Below, one piece after another: positions 1 through 12,684 of a DNA stretch of 64,000 bases. This DNA comes from Epiperipatus broadwayi (taxonomy: Eukaryota > Onychophora > Udeonychophora > Euonychophora > Peripatidae). The notes under the pieces were generated by a model that made no database searches, was not told where the DNA came from, and saw only the letters and a list, made by a program, of their open reading frames with translations. The translations under genes and the position numbers were made by a program. The number at the start of each line of letters is the position of its first letter. Position 1 is the stretch's first letter. Location of the stretch: assembly GCA_028023455.1 (NCBI GenBank), contig JAQFVV010006336.1, positions 1,256,224 to 1,320,223 on the forward strand, read 5' to 3'.

Positions 1-137
1 ATCTTAATGAATAATTCCATCAAATTACATTTCTTTGAGAGTCGCCAACGTTCTTTAGTAAATGTTGATAATGTAGGGCTGAATTAGAAATCTATTTAAA
101 TCTCATCCTAATCGTTTATACATTATACATGTGTTAC

Positions 138-436
138 GTTTTAGAGATGCGATGACCCATTCCGCCATGAAATTTCCGGATTCTTCAGGGTTGAAATTAA
201 CCCCAGTCGTCCTACACAAGCGGGCATAATGGGTGCTCCCATAGGATTTGACAATGTCATGCAGCCAGCCGGCAAATTGCGACATGTACCGCTTGTCCCT
301 GGTTATGCTTATGTGACACCTTACTTCATCAGGCCGAGGCAGAGACCAGCCCGACAGTCTTATAAACTCATTCACGGCATTGCAGTTTCGATATACTGCC
401 ATTCCATATCGCCTTTCTAAAGCGTACCATGTGTTC
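138..436 (-). CDS. Candidate coding exon, unidentified (GC-rich island)
   Basis: The minus strand is open from about 436 to 104 and reads as ordinary soluble protein: mixed composition, aromatic-rich, no low complexity (it includes the stretches YALERRYGMAVYR and FAGWLHDIVKSYG). The first in-frame Met is at 402, but the frame stays open upstream to about 436, where AG precedes it and could be a splice acceptor. A GT at 137-136 could be a donor, giving a 299-bp exon; without splicing the frame ends at a TGA at 103-105. GC content is visibly far above the surrounding AT-rich DNA, which argues for coding constraint or recent arrival. I do not recognise the family. It may be a host exon, an unknown transposon gene or a fragment of foreign (for example viral) origin. 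No pyrimidine tract supports the acceptor strongly. Confidence 0.4.
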
Positions 437-1027
437 CTTTACTTAGTTTTATTATTCTATATATCACTCCGCCTCTGCATTATCTTCATAATTCACTCTC
501 AAATAAATGTGTTGCCCTTAGTCATAAAATAAATATTTTAATTAAATAAATATACGTCCACCACTACTCTTAAATCTTACTTTAGACTCTTGCATTGCAA
601 AGGTATAAATCCCTCCAGGCATGCATTAGAAATACTTACTCGAGAATTTTAGGTAGCTAGATTAAGCCTTCAAATAAGTGAATTCCCTTTGTAAACATCA
701 CAGTATTGGAAATACCGCTACTGAGTCCTCAAGATAAAATAATGTCTAAACAAATAAATGTATTCCTTTTGTAAACATTACAGTATCGGAAATACCGCTA
801 CTGAAGTCCTCAATATAAAATTATGTCTAAATAAATAAAGGTATTCTTTAAAATATAATCATGTCGCAAATCCCACTACTGAAGCTTTGAATCCCTAAAA
901 TATTATTAGTAAATGATTTTATTAAAATGTATTAATAAATAATTTTAAACTATATGTCTGCAGTTACGTTTCATTTATTCGATATCCATTCTATATAATA
1001 TTTCCTCGTTTATGTAAATATGAATGT
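437..1027. repeat. AT-rich spacer with a ~79-bp tandem repeat (674-900)
   Basis: Positions 674-752 and 753-832 are two close copies sharing the core GGAAATACCGCTACTGA and TAATGTCTAAA-like ends. A third, degraded copy follows to about 900 with the core CCCACTACTGAAG. The rest of the interval is AT-rich and I see no gene in it. Confidence 0.7.
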
Positions 1028-1277
1028 TTAATTAATATTAGTTTGATTATTGGCTAACTCGAGAATAAAATCATGAATCTCTTGCATATTCCTGACCACC
1101 GTGCCTAAGGAAATATTTACTAATGTCGCATCAGATGCGTTGTTTCGTGGATTGTGTTGTGGAACCAATAAACTAGGTTCAAACTCAGTACCATGGGTGG
1201 CTTCGCTACTCAGTGGTGCTGCTGTTCTGTATGGTGGTCGAATTCTGCATTATGTTTACGAGTCACATGTTCTCTGA
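1028..1277. other. Second GC-rich island with overlapping antisense open frames
   Basis: The plus frame is open from 1077 to a TGA at 1275-1277 (66 codons, no in-frame ATG). It would end in a hydrophobic segment around PWVASLLSGAAVLYGG. The minus frame is open from 1249 to a TAA at 1030-1028 (73 codons, no obvious start), hydrophilic and proline-rich, ending in a helical stretch (TVVRNMQEIHDFILEL). An AG at 1246-1245 could be an acceptor for the minus reading. GC is much higher than in the flanks. The minus reading is on the same strand as the 138-436 candidate and upstream of it, so the two could be exons of one gene, but the junction is not supported by clear splice sites. Product unknown. 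Confidence 0.3.
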
Positions 1278-4200
1278 CTGTTACATTAAGAAATATACTA
1301 TTGAAAAGAAGCTGCATATTTTTATGCTAAAAAAATTTTTGCAAATGATATTTATATAAAAAACAAACATTTTCTTCTTATGAGAAAAAATATTGCCACA
1401 TCAACCTATTTATAATGTTTTATTAATGATAAAGAAGTTGAAAAAAAATGGTACAAGTTTCTGAAAAAAACAACAACAACTTTCCAAGAGACCATATTAA
1501 CATATTTATTGAATTTTAAAAATGCTGAAATACAAATGATGATAAAATATTCAAGGTAAAGTATATTAAAATTTGAATTCCTGTACTATAGAAAATTATG
1601 CTTAAATATAAACTGAATATTTTTAATAAAGAATTAGAAAAAGAAAAAAAAAAGATGTCTTAGTAATGTTATATATAGAGCTCGCAAAATAAGCTCTTAA
1701 CAAGCTTTGCAGAATTAAGTCATGTAACATCTGACTTGATTTTTTTTATGTCTTATCAAGAATACTACAGAATTAAACTTATGTGTTGGTTAAAGATATT
1801 AAATAATTGATGATTGAAAACTAATAATCCGTTTCTGGTATTACACAATGTGAAATCAAAAAAGATGTTCCATAAAAATGTATATAATTAATCTCCATAC
1901 CTTTTATGTAAAAAAATATTATCATCTATAATTTTATAAAGGTTCATTTTATAAGAATCCTTACATACACTTAGATAATAATGACCTTTCCCCCCAGTTG
2001 TATATTTTATGAATAAGTTTTTTTTAAAATTGACAGGAACAATAATGATAAACATATTGTTAATATATTAAATCAATTATAACAAAAAATTGGCATAATT
2101 ATATAATCATTAAAATAATCTCTTTGACAAATAATCATTTTAATAATGATTTTAAAATACTTTCAAGGAATTCAAAGATTATTCTAATAATTTTATCAAT
2201 ATAATCAAAAAATTATATATATATATTGAAACATTTTGATATATATTGATATATGATTATATATGGTTATTTATACCGGTACAATATATATATATAATAG
2301 AAAGTAACATCAGAATATATCTTGATTCACATAACCAAATTAAAAATTTTTAATGCACTCATAATAGACATATTATCTATGTGTATGTTCTGATTATACA
2401 TATTAAAATAAGGAAATTTATTTATATATCTAGAATAAGTGATATATAAAACTATTTATCTTTTTTCATTAATTTATTATAATCATTTCTTGGTTTTTCA
2501 AAATCTATTGAATGATTTAAACTTAAGTTTTCTGTTATAAATCTTATTCTACCAACTAAAGATAAATATATACAACAATTTAATGGTGAAGAAATTTCAG
2601 CACTAAGCACTAAAATATCATTAATTGCTTGGAAGGTCATATGATAATCAGAAACAGACTGATCCAAATCAGTCCACCCATCTGTCCAATCTGACAGTTT
2701 TTAATTACTTTGCTCAGCTTGGAATCAATCAGGATGATTAAATTTTTGAAATTATCATTCTACACATGGAAAGCATAGTATATTACAAAATATCTAGTTT
2801 TATTAAATCTGTATGTTTCAACAATTTACATTAATTTACTTTAGAATTCTATACCTATAAATACATTTTTTATAATATAGATTTGAAGCTATTTTCCAAG
2901 TTTTTAATAGACAAAATCAAAGACTAGTCAATACCTTAACAAATAAAATTATTTTAACTTGTTAAAACTTTATGTTGTTGAATTACTTGAAATTATTTTT
3001 AATATTATGTTACATCATTAAAACAATGAAAGTTTTTAATACACATTATACCATGAACTTGATTAAAAATTATGTGAATGTCTAAATGCTCATTCACTTT
3101 ATAAACAAAAAATATGTTTTAAAAATGAATGATAATAAATAGTAACTCTGCAAATCACTGAGGTTGTTTTTTATTTCTTGAGTAATGGAATTTATTACTA
3201 TTATTACTGGACAATGCATAAAGTTTATTATACTTTTAATTACACATATCAGTTAATGAATATGCCATAAAATTGTTATGAATATGTACATTTACCAGTG
3301 TTTTATTCAAGTACATGCTTATTTGTTTGATAATAATCTAATTAAAAAAATAATAAACTCAAACATTAAAGTTTAAAAAAAAAGTCACATAAAAATGTAT
3401 TAAACACTGTGGTCAATTAAAATAGGGGAGACTCTTTAATAGATATGCAATTATTATGTACAGTTTTATCAGATTAAAATATTACATCAGTACTCTAAAA
3501 TTATTTCTTAAATGTATGTACATTTAAAAAAATTCTACAAGGTCCTAATTAATTTCAAGCAATGTAAAAGTCTTTGTATGCAAATAAAATAATATATGAT
3601 CTAATCAAAAAATTTACCACCATGATTATCATTAATTTATACTAATTAGTTTAATTAATAATTAGTTATTTAATGTAAACAATGTTTAAAGTACTTCAAA
3701 ACACTATTTTAAAAATGTCTACCATATTTTTAAAATTATGACTATTTTGTAAGACTGATGAAGTCATAGGATGGTTATTTCATGAAAACAACATTATCCT
3801 CAGAAGATGAAATGGTGATGTTTGCATTATGAAAAAACAGTACAGTATTGCATAAGTTTCATTTATTATGTAATTAAAAGATGGTTTAGTCTGGATATTG
3901 CTGTACTGCATATTGTATAACAACAAAATATAACTAAAATAAATAGAAATATGATTACTACACAAATCTAAGTTTCATCTAGTTTCAACACAAGATAATC
4001 TAAAACTAAGTTTTTGATTGTAAATCACAAAAAAATGTCAAAAAATATAGTTCATTTAATACAACCCACAATTAAAAAACAACTTTGGTCAGACATAAGC
4101 ATAAAATGCATTAAAATAAAAACAATTTGTGCATTTAATGTTTATTCAGTGTCCTTATAATACAACTGTAGTAGGATTTCTGACACATAAAGATAATGGA

Positions 4201-7015
4201 AGCTTTTATTACAAATTTGAAAAAAAAACTGTCAGCAAACAAAAAAATTACAAAATTCACTTAGCACTTATTTAATTTTGATGATATATAACAATAAAAT
4301 GCATTCAATCAATTTTAAAATGAGAGTGCAATAATAGTTAAACATAGTTATTCAATTCATTTGTGTTTAATATTGTTGTAAATTTTTACTTTACCCAAGG
4401 TAAAATGCTGTTATAAATCTAAACAATGTTAGCTAAAAAAAACATATGTATTATGCAAGTTGAAAATATTATTTACTTAATTTTAATCAATATTCTCATA
4501 ATTCATCTGTAGCAGGATTTTTATACAACCAAAGATCCACAAACATAAAAAATTATTGGCAAAAAAGGATTTCATTAGATGCATTATTAAAACAACAGGA
4601 GTCAATTGTACAACATATCACTTAATCTAAATTTTATTTAACTAAAAGTATATTTTTATATAAAGAAAACAAATAAATTATAGACTGTTGATATTTAAAT
4701 GAGTTTTTAATAACACCACAAAAAAAACAAAACAATTTTTTTCATTAAATAATTATAAAAATAAAAAATCTTTAATAACATAACATAAAGTGCACCAAAA
4801 TAAATTTACAAATGAATAATATGTTATCTCAATTATTTTTGTATATGCTTCATTTTAATTTATCTAAAACTCTTTAATATCAACTTTGTCTGATAGAATA
4901 AATTCAAAAATGATGTTAGTAAACTGCAAAATAATCATTTTGAATACCACTGCAACTGAAATTTATTTACACACTTTATTTACAATTAGATTATTTTTTT
5001 ATTAGTAATATGCTTGTAAAATGTTTCTTCATTAATTAATACTTTTTCAGTTTTAACCTCTGTTCTTTTATTAAGTCTTTAACATTTAATATAAACTTTA
5101 AATTTGGGGGTAACAAATTAAATATTTTCATCCCCTATCCAGTGTAAAGATCTATATAAATATAACTAAAGTCAATGAGCATTTGGTACAGAGTAATATA
5201 GACTTTTAAATTTTTCAAAAGTTTCAATGTGGGATTGATTAGTACTGACGGAATAAAAAAATAAAAGTATATTTAATAACTTTTGAAAAAATTGAAAAAA
5301 TAACATATGCCAAATGTATATTGGATTAATTAATATATTAATTTAATTAGAGTTGTTACATATTTATAACATAGTTATATATAGCAAAAAACTTTCATAG
5401 AATTTATAGATGTAAATACATCAAAGTTTAATAAAATTTTATCTGTACATTTATAATCAGAATTTATCTATGATGCAACTATTCTAGAAACCAATTAAAA
5501 CTAAATTAATTGAAATTACTGCATTCTATAATATAATTTTATTTGTTTGATACCTATAAGACAAAATTGTCTAGAATCAAATCTTTCTCATTATAAAATA
5601 TTAATATTTGAACAGCTTCCCATAATTAAAATCTCAGAAAGAGCTAGATGTGGAGTTTGACTTTTGTTCATAGATATCAGACAAATCAAATACCATTGCA
5701 GGATGATAAACTTTCACATTTTTAATCCAGTTGTTTCTTGATTAGTTATGTCATCGTTGAGTTCTAATTAAATGCATAAATAAAGTCCCATTAAACTTTC
5801 AATATTTACAAATACTTTAAGCATTGTTAATATTTCTGGAAATAGCTTTTTTTCTTTTTAGAAATATTTTTTTGGTTTTAATTTCAAAATCATTAGCTGA
5901 AGCCCATAATAATAATTGAATGGTTATTAATTAGAAGATCATGTGATATTTGATCACCTGAAAAAATAGATTGGTCTTAGCGGCAAAATTTTTAGCTCTT
6001 TATTTGATTACTCTCCTCATAATTTTTTTTATTAAATAACATTTATTTTATCTTGAAAATATTTATCAATATATATATATTTAATTTCCTTAGGATTATT
6101 TAATAATTTCTTTAAGTTTTACATCATATAATTCAAAATTGTGAAATATTTAGAAATAATTTTGTTATAATAACAAGTGCAAAAAGTTTAATTTTTATCA
6201 GTAGTAATAATTTTAAATATATTATTACATATATCTATGGTATTTTAAGTAATATTTTTATATTCTCATTTTAGCATTCCTTTAATAAAAGATATTAAAA
6301 TTTTAAATTTATAGACCTAAAGTCTCAATAAATTATAATTATAATTTATAAAAATATCTCAAAAACAGAAATTGAATTCATACATATTATTTATATAAAT
6401 TTACAATCGTAAAATGTTTTTTAAAAGGTACCCATAATTTATATAGATTTCAAGCAAATAAATTTAAAAATTTAAGATTATTTATTTAAAAATGCGAAAT
6501 ATAAACATAAAAAGAATGATTGCAATCAAAATAACACTAAAACTAATTTAAAAATTATTTCAAAGTTTTATGTTTTTCATTCTCTATTGTCAAACTAGAA
6601 TATGTTTATAAATAACTAATGACAAGATTTACTTCAATTATAAAATTATAATAATTTATAAAATTAGATGCTATAAAAATATAAACTATCTTACATTGGG
6701 AAACCCAAAATTCACTACAGAGAGAAATTGGAAAATATAGTTTATGATAAAAAGTGAATTAAAATAAAACTGCCTAATATGGAGTCAACATTATATATAT
6801 TTCAATAACATTAAAATTTTACAATGAAAATAGAATGATCTATCATGATTGGAGAATAAAATCGCCAATTTATAATGTTACTGATATTTAAAAGTTTACA
6901 TATTCAATGACAATCTTCTTTTATATAGCAGAGTTCACTAAAACATTTATACACAATACTTTAATGCATTTTCTGTTTAATATTTACTTTACAATAACAC
7001 AATTGATTTGTGAAT
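1278..7015. other. Long AT-rich intergenic stretch, no gene seen
   Basis: Nearly all six-frame openings here are short and A/T-codon driven. There are scattered homopolymers and short (TA)n runs (about 2214-2300). Around 5170-5330 there is a weak imperfect inverted repeat built on CATTTGG and TTTTTCAAAAGTT. I see no conserved protein motif, RNA gene or recognisable transposon. Confidence 0.6.
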
Positions 7016-7860
7016 TTATTTAATTACATATATCAAATTGAGAGAGTGCCAACCTCTCAAGCATTTAGCCAATCAGATTACAAATACTGGGACAGAGAAT
7101 TTAACAAGAAAAGAGTGGTTCCACTCTCTTCTTTACTTGTCTGTCTATATATCCAAGCCAGTCCAAAGTACTTAGATCTGCAAGCATGAATCTTAAATAT
7201 CTTAACACTTAACTCACTGTGTTCTAATTATAAACATACAGCGTGAAATCTTTCAATTTACTATGCAGTAGTTTTTAGATGTTATAACTTGCAGCAATAT
7301 ATGTAAATAATATTTATTTCTACAAATGCAGATGGTATTGAAATCAAACTGAGAGAGTGCCAACCTCTCAAGCGTTTAGCCAATCAGATAAGAAATACTG
7401 GGACAGAGAATTTAACAAGAAAAGAGTGGTTCTAATCTTTTCTTTACTTGTCTGTCTATATATCCAAGCCAGTCCAAAGTACTTAGATCTGCAAGCATGA
7501 ATCTTAAATATCTTCACACTTAACTCACTGAGTTCTAATTATAAACATATAGTGTGAAATCTTTCGATTTACTACACATAGTAAATCGAAAGATTTCACG
7601 CTGTATATTTATAATTAGAACTCAGTAAGTTAAGTGTGAAGACATTTAAGATTCACACTTGCAGATCTAAGTACTTTGGACTGGCTTGGATATATAGACA
7701 GACAAGTAAAGAAGAGAGTGGAACCGCTATTTTCTTGTTAAATTCTCTGTCCCAGTATTTGCGATCTGATTGGCTAAACGCTTGAGAGGTTGGCACTCTC
7801 TCCGTTTGATTTCAATACCGTCTGCATTTGTAGAAATAAATATTATTTAATTACATATAT
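7016..7860. mobile_element. Fold-back (palindromic) element locus A, three copies of one unit
   Basis: One ~230-270-bp unit occurs three times: direct at 7032-7263, direct at 7304-7574, inverted at 7579-7849. The last two form a near-perfect palindrome with 271-bp arms and a 4-nt centre (CACA, 7575-7578). The unit contains GAGAGAGTGCCAACCTCTC, GCCAATCAGAT and a stretch ending GTCTGTCTATATATCCAAG. The locus is bounded by an exact 18-bp direct repeat TTATTTAATTACATATAT at 7016-7033 and 7843-7860, which could be a target duplication. There is no coding capacity, so it is a non-autonomous fold-back or MITE-like element of unknown superfamily. Confidence 0.8.
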
Positions 7861-9435
7861 ATAATTTTTAGCACAAAGTTATAGATTTTATAAAATAAAT
7901 ATTGTATAAGGACTTTGTTCTAATTATGCCTTCTGAAAGTCAAAATATTTTATTGAATTGTAAAACTTCTTTCTGCTAGAAAAGTTGAAATACTGATACT
8001 AAGAATAATTAAATATAATATAAGTACTTCATAATAATTTTATTAAAATATATAAACTTTATTTCATTATGGATTTATTATTTTTATATTAGCTTTAAAT
8101 AATTAGAACAATATTTAAAAAAATTAAAAGAAATGACAATAGATTTATTTTAGAAAAAAAGCAAATATTTTTATTTTAATATTAAAATTATAAAATTATG
8201 TACATATTTATTTTTTAAATACAGATATCTTTTATTAAATTAATGTTAATAAACTGTAATTATAATTAAACATCTATATTAGCTCCCCAGGGCTTTAAGA
8301 GAAAAGTAAAAATTTCTATTTTAATTACAGTAAGTTTACTGATTGAGAGAACATCATGTTAATAAAATATAATTAAAGATAAAAAATATCAAGATTACAA
8401 AATGTTAACTTTTAATCAAATTAGTAGATTTGTAATTGCAGATCTTATATGTGCTACAAATTACTGATTAAATTATAAATCTAAAATCATAAACTTTTTA
8501 TTATTATTATGAATATAATTTTTAAAATCAACTATTCTGTTTTAGTATAATTTTTATAAGATTTTAAAGTTCAGGTATTGAAATTTTAAATATAAAAAAA
8601 TATTATTAATTTACAAAATAAAGCTCCAGTCTTATTTTATTATTCAAATTGTTAACAGAACAGATTTTTATGTTTGATTAATTTTATTTTTCAGGCAAAA
8701 TTGACAACTCTGGGGACGTATATTTAAACATAGAAACAATAGCTTCTTTTATTATATAAATTATCAAAAAGCCTATGAATAAAATGTGGTTAAAATTACT
8801 AACACAATTAATCAGCATAAGAAATACATTTTAAATAATAAAATGATTACATTAAAAAAATTTTTTATTTTATTTTCATTATTTATAATATTTTTTAATT
8901 TTATCCCTCTTTTACTACTATAAACATAATTTTACTTCTATTTTAATGATATTATTGTTAAATGTTATTGTTTCAATTGATATACTTTTTATTTTTCTAT
9001 ATTGTTTTTTTCTTTTTCTTTTGTATTTTGACCTTTGTATATATATGCAATTTTCAGAATATGTTTTACATCCATATATATACAAACCTAAACATTGTAA
9101 TAAAAAATAGCATTGGGACAAGTATAAAAACAAAAATCAGAAAGCGTAAAAGAGCATTTGGTAATACTCAGAAAAATCTAACAAAAATCTAATCATGCTA
9201 TATTGTAACTTTCAGGGCTAAGTAATATTATGGTATCTGACAATAATCCAATGGAGCATTTTGCAATATTTTAAAAGTATCCCATCACACTGTCTTTTTC
9301 AGAATACTGATTATTGATATAAGATTTAGACTGTTAAAGATATCATTTTCATTCTACTTAGTGCTCATAAATGTCATATATTTAATCAGGTTCAGCATAA
9401 TGTTAAACAGCAATATGGAGAATTTTATGCATACT
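7861..9435. other. AT-rich spacer, no gene seen
   Basis: Short open frames at about 8918-9192 on both strands are made of phenylalanine, tyrosine, isoleucine and lysine codons expected by chance in T/A-rich DNA. No motif or RNA gene was recognised. Confidence 0.55.
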
Positions 9436-9445
9436 AATTATTCTT
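9436..9445 (+). repeat. Left target-site duplication of LINE copy 1
   Basis: AATTATTCTT here matches 12675-12684 exactly, at the two ends of the LINE. It fixes the 5' end of the element at 9446 and shows that this copy is full length. Confidence 0.8.
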
Positions 9446-12400
9446 GGCTGCAGAAAGGAGTTTGCTATTAACTGAAAGGAGACCCTTTGATTCCTCTTGG
9501 AGGCCTTAAAGGAACCGAGCAGGGCAAATTCCTAATGTCCACTCCATACGTTCTTGTCATTGCAGCTGTTATTACTATGTGATTATTCATATAGTATACG
9601 AACATGGATGGGCTGCTCACCAACACGCATTAGCCAGCGTGGTGAGTTTATTGGCTTTTTACCTCCGAGTTTAAGAATATTTTTTCAATATATACAATCA
9701 TGACAGACAAAAATAAATCATGGCCCTTATTCCCAGGAGGCTGTAAAGTCACCAACCAAGGCAGCGGTTGGTGGCCGAAGGCGGAGGGTGCTAAGAATCC
9801 CCTGATTGCGGACTCAGGCTGCCATTTGATGATGACTTTTTATTTAGGTACTTACAACTGCAGATCACTTTCAAGTGAAGGAAGATTGCAAGAGTTAGAA
9901 GAAGAACTGTCTTATATTAAATGGGACATTATTGGACTTTGTGAAGTTAGAAGAAAAGGTGAAGAAACAATTGATTTAAAAAGTGGACATATACTCTACT
10001 ATAAAGGCACAAATATTGGAAATACAAGTGGAGTAGGATTCATTATAAATAAAAAATGGAAGAATAACATTGTGGAGATTGATGGTGTATCAGACAGAGT
10101 GGCAAGATTAGTTTTACAACTTAATAGCAGATACCAAATGCAGATAATTCAGGTTTATGCCCCAACAAGTTCTCATAGTGATGAAGTTATAGAAGATTTT
10201 TATATGGATGTACAAAAGGCTTTTGATCAGAGTAAACAACATTTTAAAATTGTTATGGGAGACTTTAATGCTAGAATTGGTAAACAAATGAAAGATGAAA
10301 ATGCTGTAGGTAATTTTGGTTATGGTAATAGAAATGAGAGAGGACATAGACTTGTGGAGTTTGCAGAAAAAGAAAAACTTTATATTATGAATTCTTTTTT
10401 TGAGAAAAATGTTAAAAGGAAATGGACATGGAAGCATCCAAATGAAGGTACAGCAGAATTGGATTATATTTTGACTAACTGAAAATACATATTTCAAGAT
10501 TGTAATGTTCTTAATAAATTTAACACAGGAAGTGATCACCGATTAGTAAGATGTAAGATACATGTTAATGCAAAACTAGAGAGACAAAAATTATTAAGGA
10601 AAACAATATTTACAGTTGATATTCCTAATCTTCAGAAACATTCTAATGAATTTAAATTAGAACTTACAAATCGGTTTCAAGTATTAGTAGATTTTGAACA
10701 TGATTCAGATTTGAATGACATTAATAGGAAAATAAGCGATACACTTTTAAAAACTGCAACAAAGATAGCTGGTAGAAAAAAGCAGCAATTGACCAGTAAA
10801 ATTTCTACTGAGACTAGAGAATTTATGAAGAAAAGAAGGAATATGAGGATATACAACAATGATGCATTAAAAAAGATTGAATATCTCGAATTTTGTAAAA
10901 TGGTGCGGAAAAGAGTTGAAAATGATATAAGAAAGTATAATTGTGAACTAGCAAGGAAAGCTGTAGAAGAGAATAAAAGTCTAAAGAGTGTAAAACAACA
11001 TTTTGGTATTGGTAGGAAATTTATATCTGCAATAAGAAAAAAAGATGGCATTATTACTAAAAAGAGAGATGACATCATAAAATGTGTAGAAGACTTCTAT
11101 CAAGAATTATATAGTAATAAAGAACAAGTGCCTCCTATACATATTATATCTTCCGAATTGCCCAGAATTTTGAATGAGGAAGTGAGACATGCAATTAAAT
11201 TTATGAAGAAAGGGAAGGCTCCAGGTAATGATGGAATTGTAATTGATATATTAAAAGAAGCAGGTGAAGAAATAGAAATTTTTTTAGCAAAGTTATATAC
11301 CAAATGTCTAAATGATAAAGATGTACCAGATGATTGGAAGAATGCAGTATTAATATTAATATTTAAAAAAGGTGATAAAGAAGATATTAGAAATTACAGA
11401 CCTATCAGTCTTTTATCAGTTTTATACAAAATTTTTACTAAGATAATTACAACTCGTCTACAGAAAACACTGGATTTCCACCAACCAAGAGAACAAGCTG
11501 GATTTAAAAGTGGTTTTAGTACAGTAGATCATATCCAGGTATTGAGAGAAATTATAGAAAGGACAAATGAATATGAGTTGCCATTATGCTTAGGATTTGT
11601 AGACTATGAAAAGGCATTTGATTCTATAAACATTTCTTCAGTGATTAAAGCATTGGATCATCAAGGTGTAGATCCAGGATATTGTCATATTTTGAAGAAT
11701 ATTTATAAAAATGCAACAGCAACAATTAGATTACATAATGATAGTAGGAAAATCAACATTGAAAAGGGTGTAAGACAGGGTGACTCCATATCTCCAAAAC
11801 TTTTTACAGCAGTGCTGCAAGAAGTATTTTGTGGATTAAAATGGGAAGCTAAAGGAGTGAAAGTAAATGGAGATTATTTAAGTCATTTAGATTTTGCAGA
11901 TGATGTAGTTGTTTTTGCAAATAATGCTTTAGAGCTACAGGAAATGTTGCAGGAGTTATCAGATGAAAGTAGGAAAGTAGGACTAAAGATAAATGTTAAA
12001 AAGACTAAAGTAATGTTTAATAGATTTTCTCAAAATATGAAAATAAAGATTGATTATGATGAGTTAGAAGAAGTTAACAGTTACAAATACCTTGGTCAGA
12101 TTATTAATACAGATGGAAATATAATGGATGAAATTAATCATAGAATTAAACTTGGTTGGAGTGCTTTTGGTAGAAATAACTTGATACTAAAAGGAAATAT
12201 GCCTATGTGTTTGAAAAGGAAGGTTTTTAATAAATGTGTTTTGCCAGTTCTTACTTATGGATCTGAGACTTGGACACTTAATAGAAGAGCAATACAGAGA
12301 CTTCAGACCACTCAAAGAAGTATGGAGAGATGCATGTTGGGAGTAACAAGAAGGGATCGAAAACGCAATGTATGGGTAAGAGAACAAACAGGTGTTACTG

Positions 12401-12674
12401 ACCTCATTGAAAAAATTAAAAGACTGAAGTGGAGTTGGGCTGGACATATTGTTAGAAGAGATGATAACAGATGGACAATTGAAATTTTAAACTGGATTCC
12501 AAGAGATTGTAAAAGACCCAGAAAGAGACCACATATGAGATGGATGGATGAAATAAGAAAGTGTGCAGGGGTGATGTGGAGAAGAGAAGCTAAAGATAGG
12601 AAAAGATGGATTGAACTCGGAGAGACCTTCATCCTGCCGTGGATTGATAATGGTTGATGATGATGATGATGATG
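9446..12674 (+). mobile_element. Full-length RTE-clade non-LTR retrotransposon (LINE), copy 1
   Basis: This is a 3.2-kb element with a ~250-bp 5' UTR of higher GC (9446-9699). One long frame encodes an endonuclease followed by reverse transcriptase. Almost no 3' UTR follows, and the element ends in a (TGA)n tail at about 12653-12674. A short 3' end with a trinucleotide tail directly after the ORF is typical of the RTE clade. A 10-bp duplication AATTATTCTT flanks it. The only coding break I see is one internal TGA, so the insertion is relatively young compared with the Gypsy and Penelope copies. A second, 5'-truncated copy of the same family lies at 21.9-24.1 kb. Confidence 0.92.
9700..12657 (+). 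pseudogene. RTE LINE ORF: endonuclease-reverse transcriptase, one internal stop
   Basis: The frame spans 9700-12657 (about 985 codons), interrupted only by a TGA at 10480-10482. The N-terminal third is an exonuclease-endonuclease-phosphatase type endonuclease that nicks target DNA: TYNCRS, CEVRRKGEE, VYAPTSSHSDE and GDFNARIG are visible, and the last catalytic motif SDHRLV falls just after the stop. The reverse transcriptase follows ([49 protein letters not shown]) with catalytic FADD at 11892-11903. The C-terminal region carries YGSETWTLNRR and LKWSWAGHIVRRDDNRW, typical of RTE-like elements in invertebrates. The first ATG is at 9700; a later start near 9830 is possible. The stop separates most of the endonuclease from the RT, so this copy should not make a full protein. 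Confidence 0.9.
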
Positions 12675-12684
12675 AATTATTCTT
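12675..12684 (+). repeat. Right target-site duplication of LINE copy 1
   Basis: This second copy of AATTATTCTT comes immediately after the (TGA)n tail. Confidence 0.8.

Noticed and set aside
229-420. Plus-strand 63-codon frame
   Set aside because: Overlaps the longer and more protein-like minus-strand frame in the same GC-rich island.
8918-9192. Overlapping 71- and 76-codon frames on opposite strands
   Set aside because: Biased to Phe/Tyr/Ile/Lys as expected by chance in this AT-rich DNA.
10114-12632. Several minus-strand frames of 67-141 codons
   Set aside because: Antisense shadows of the LINE ORF; the same shadows recur in copy 2.
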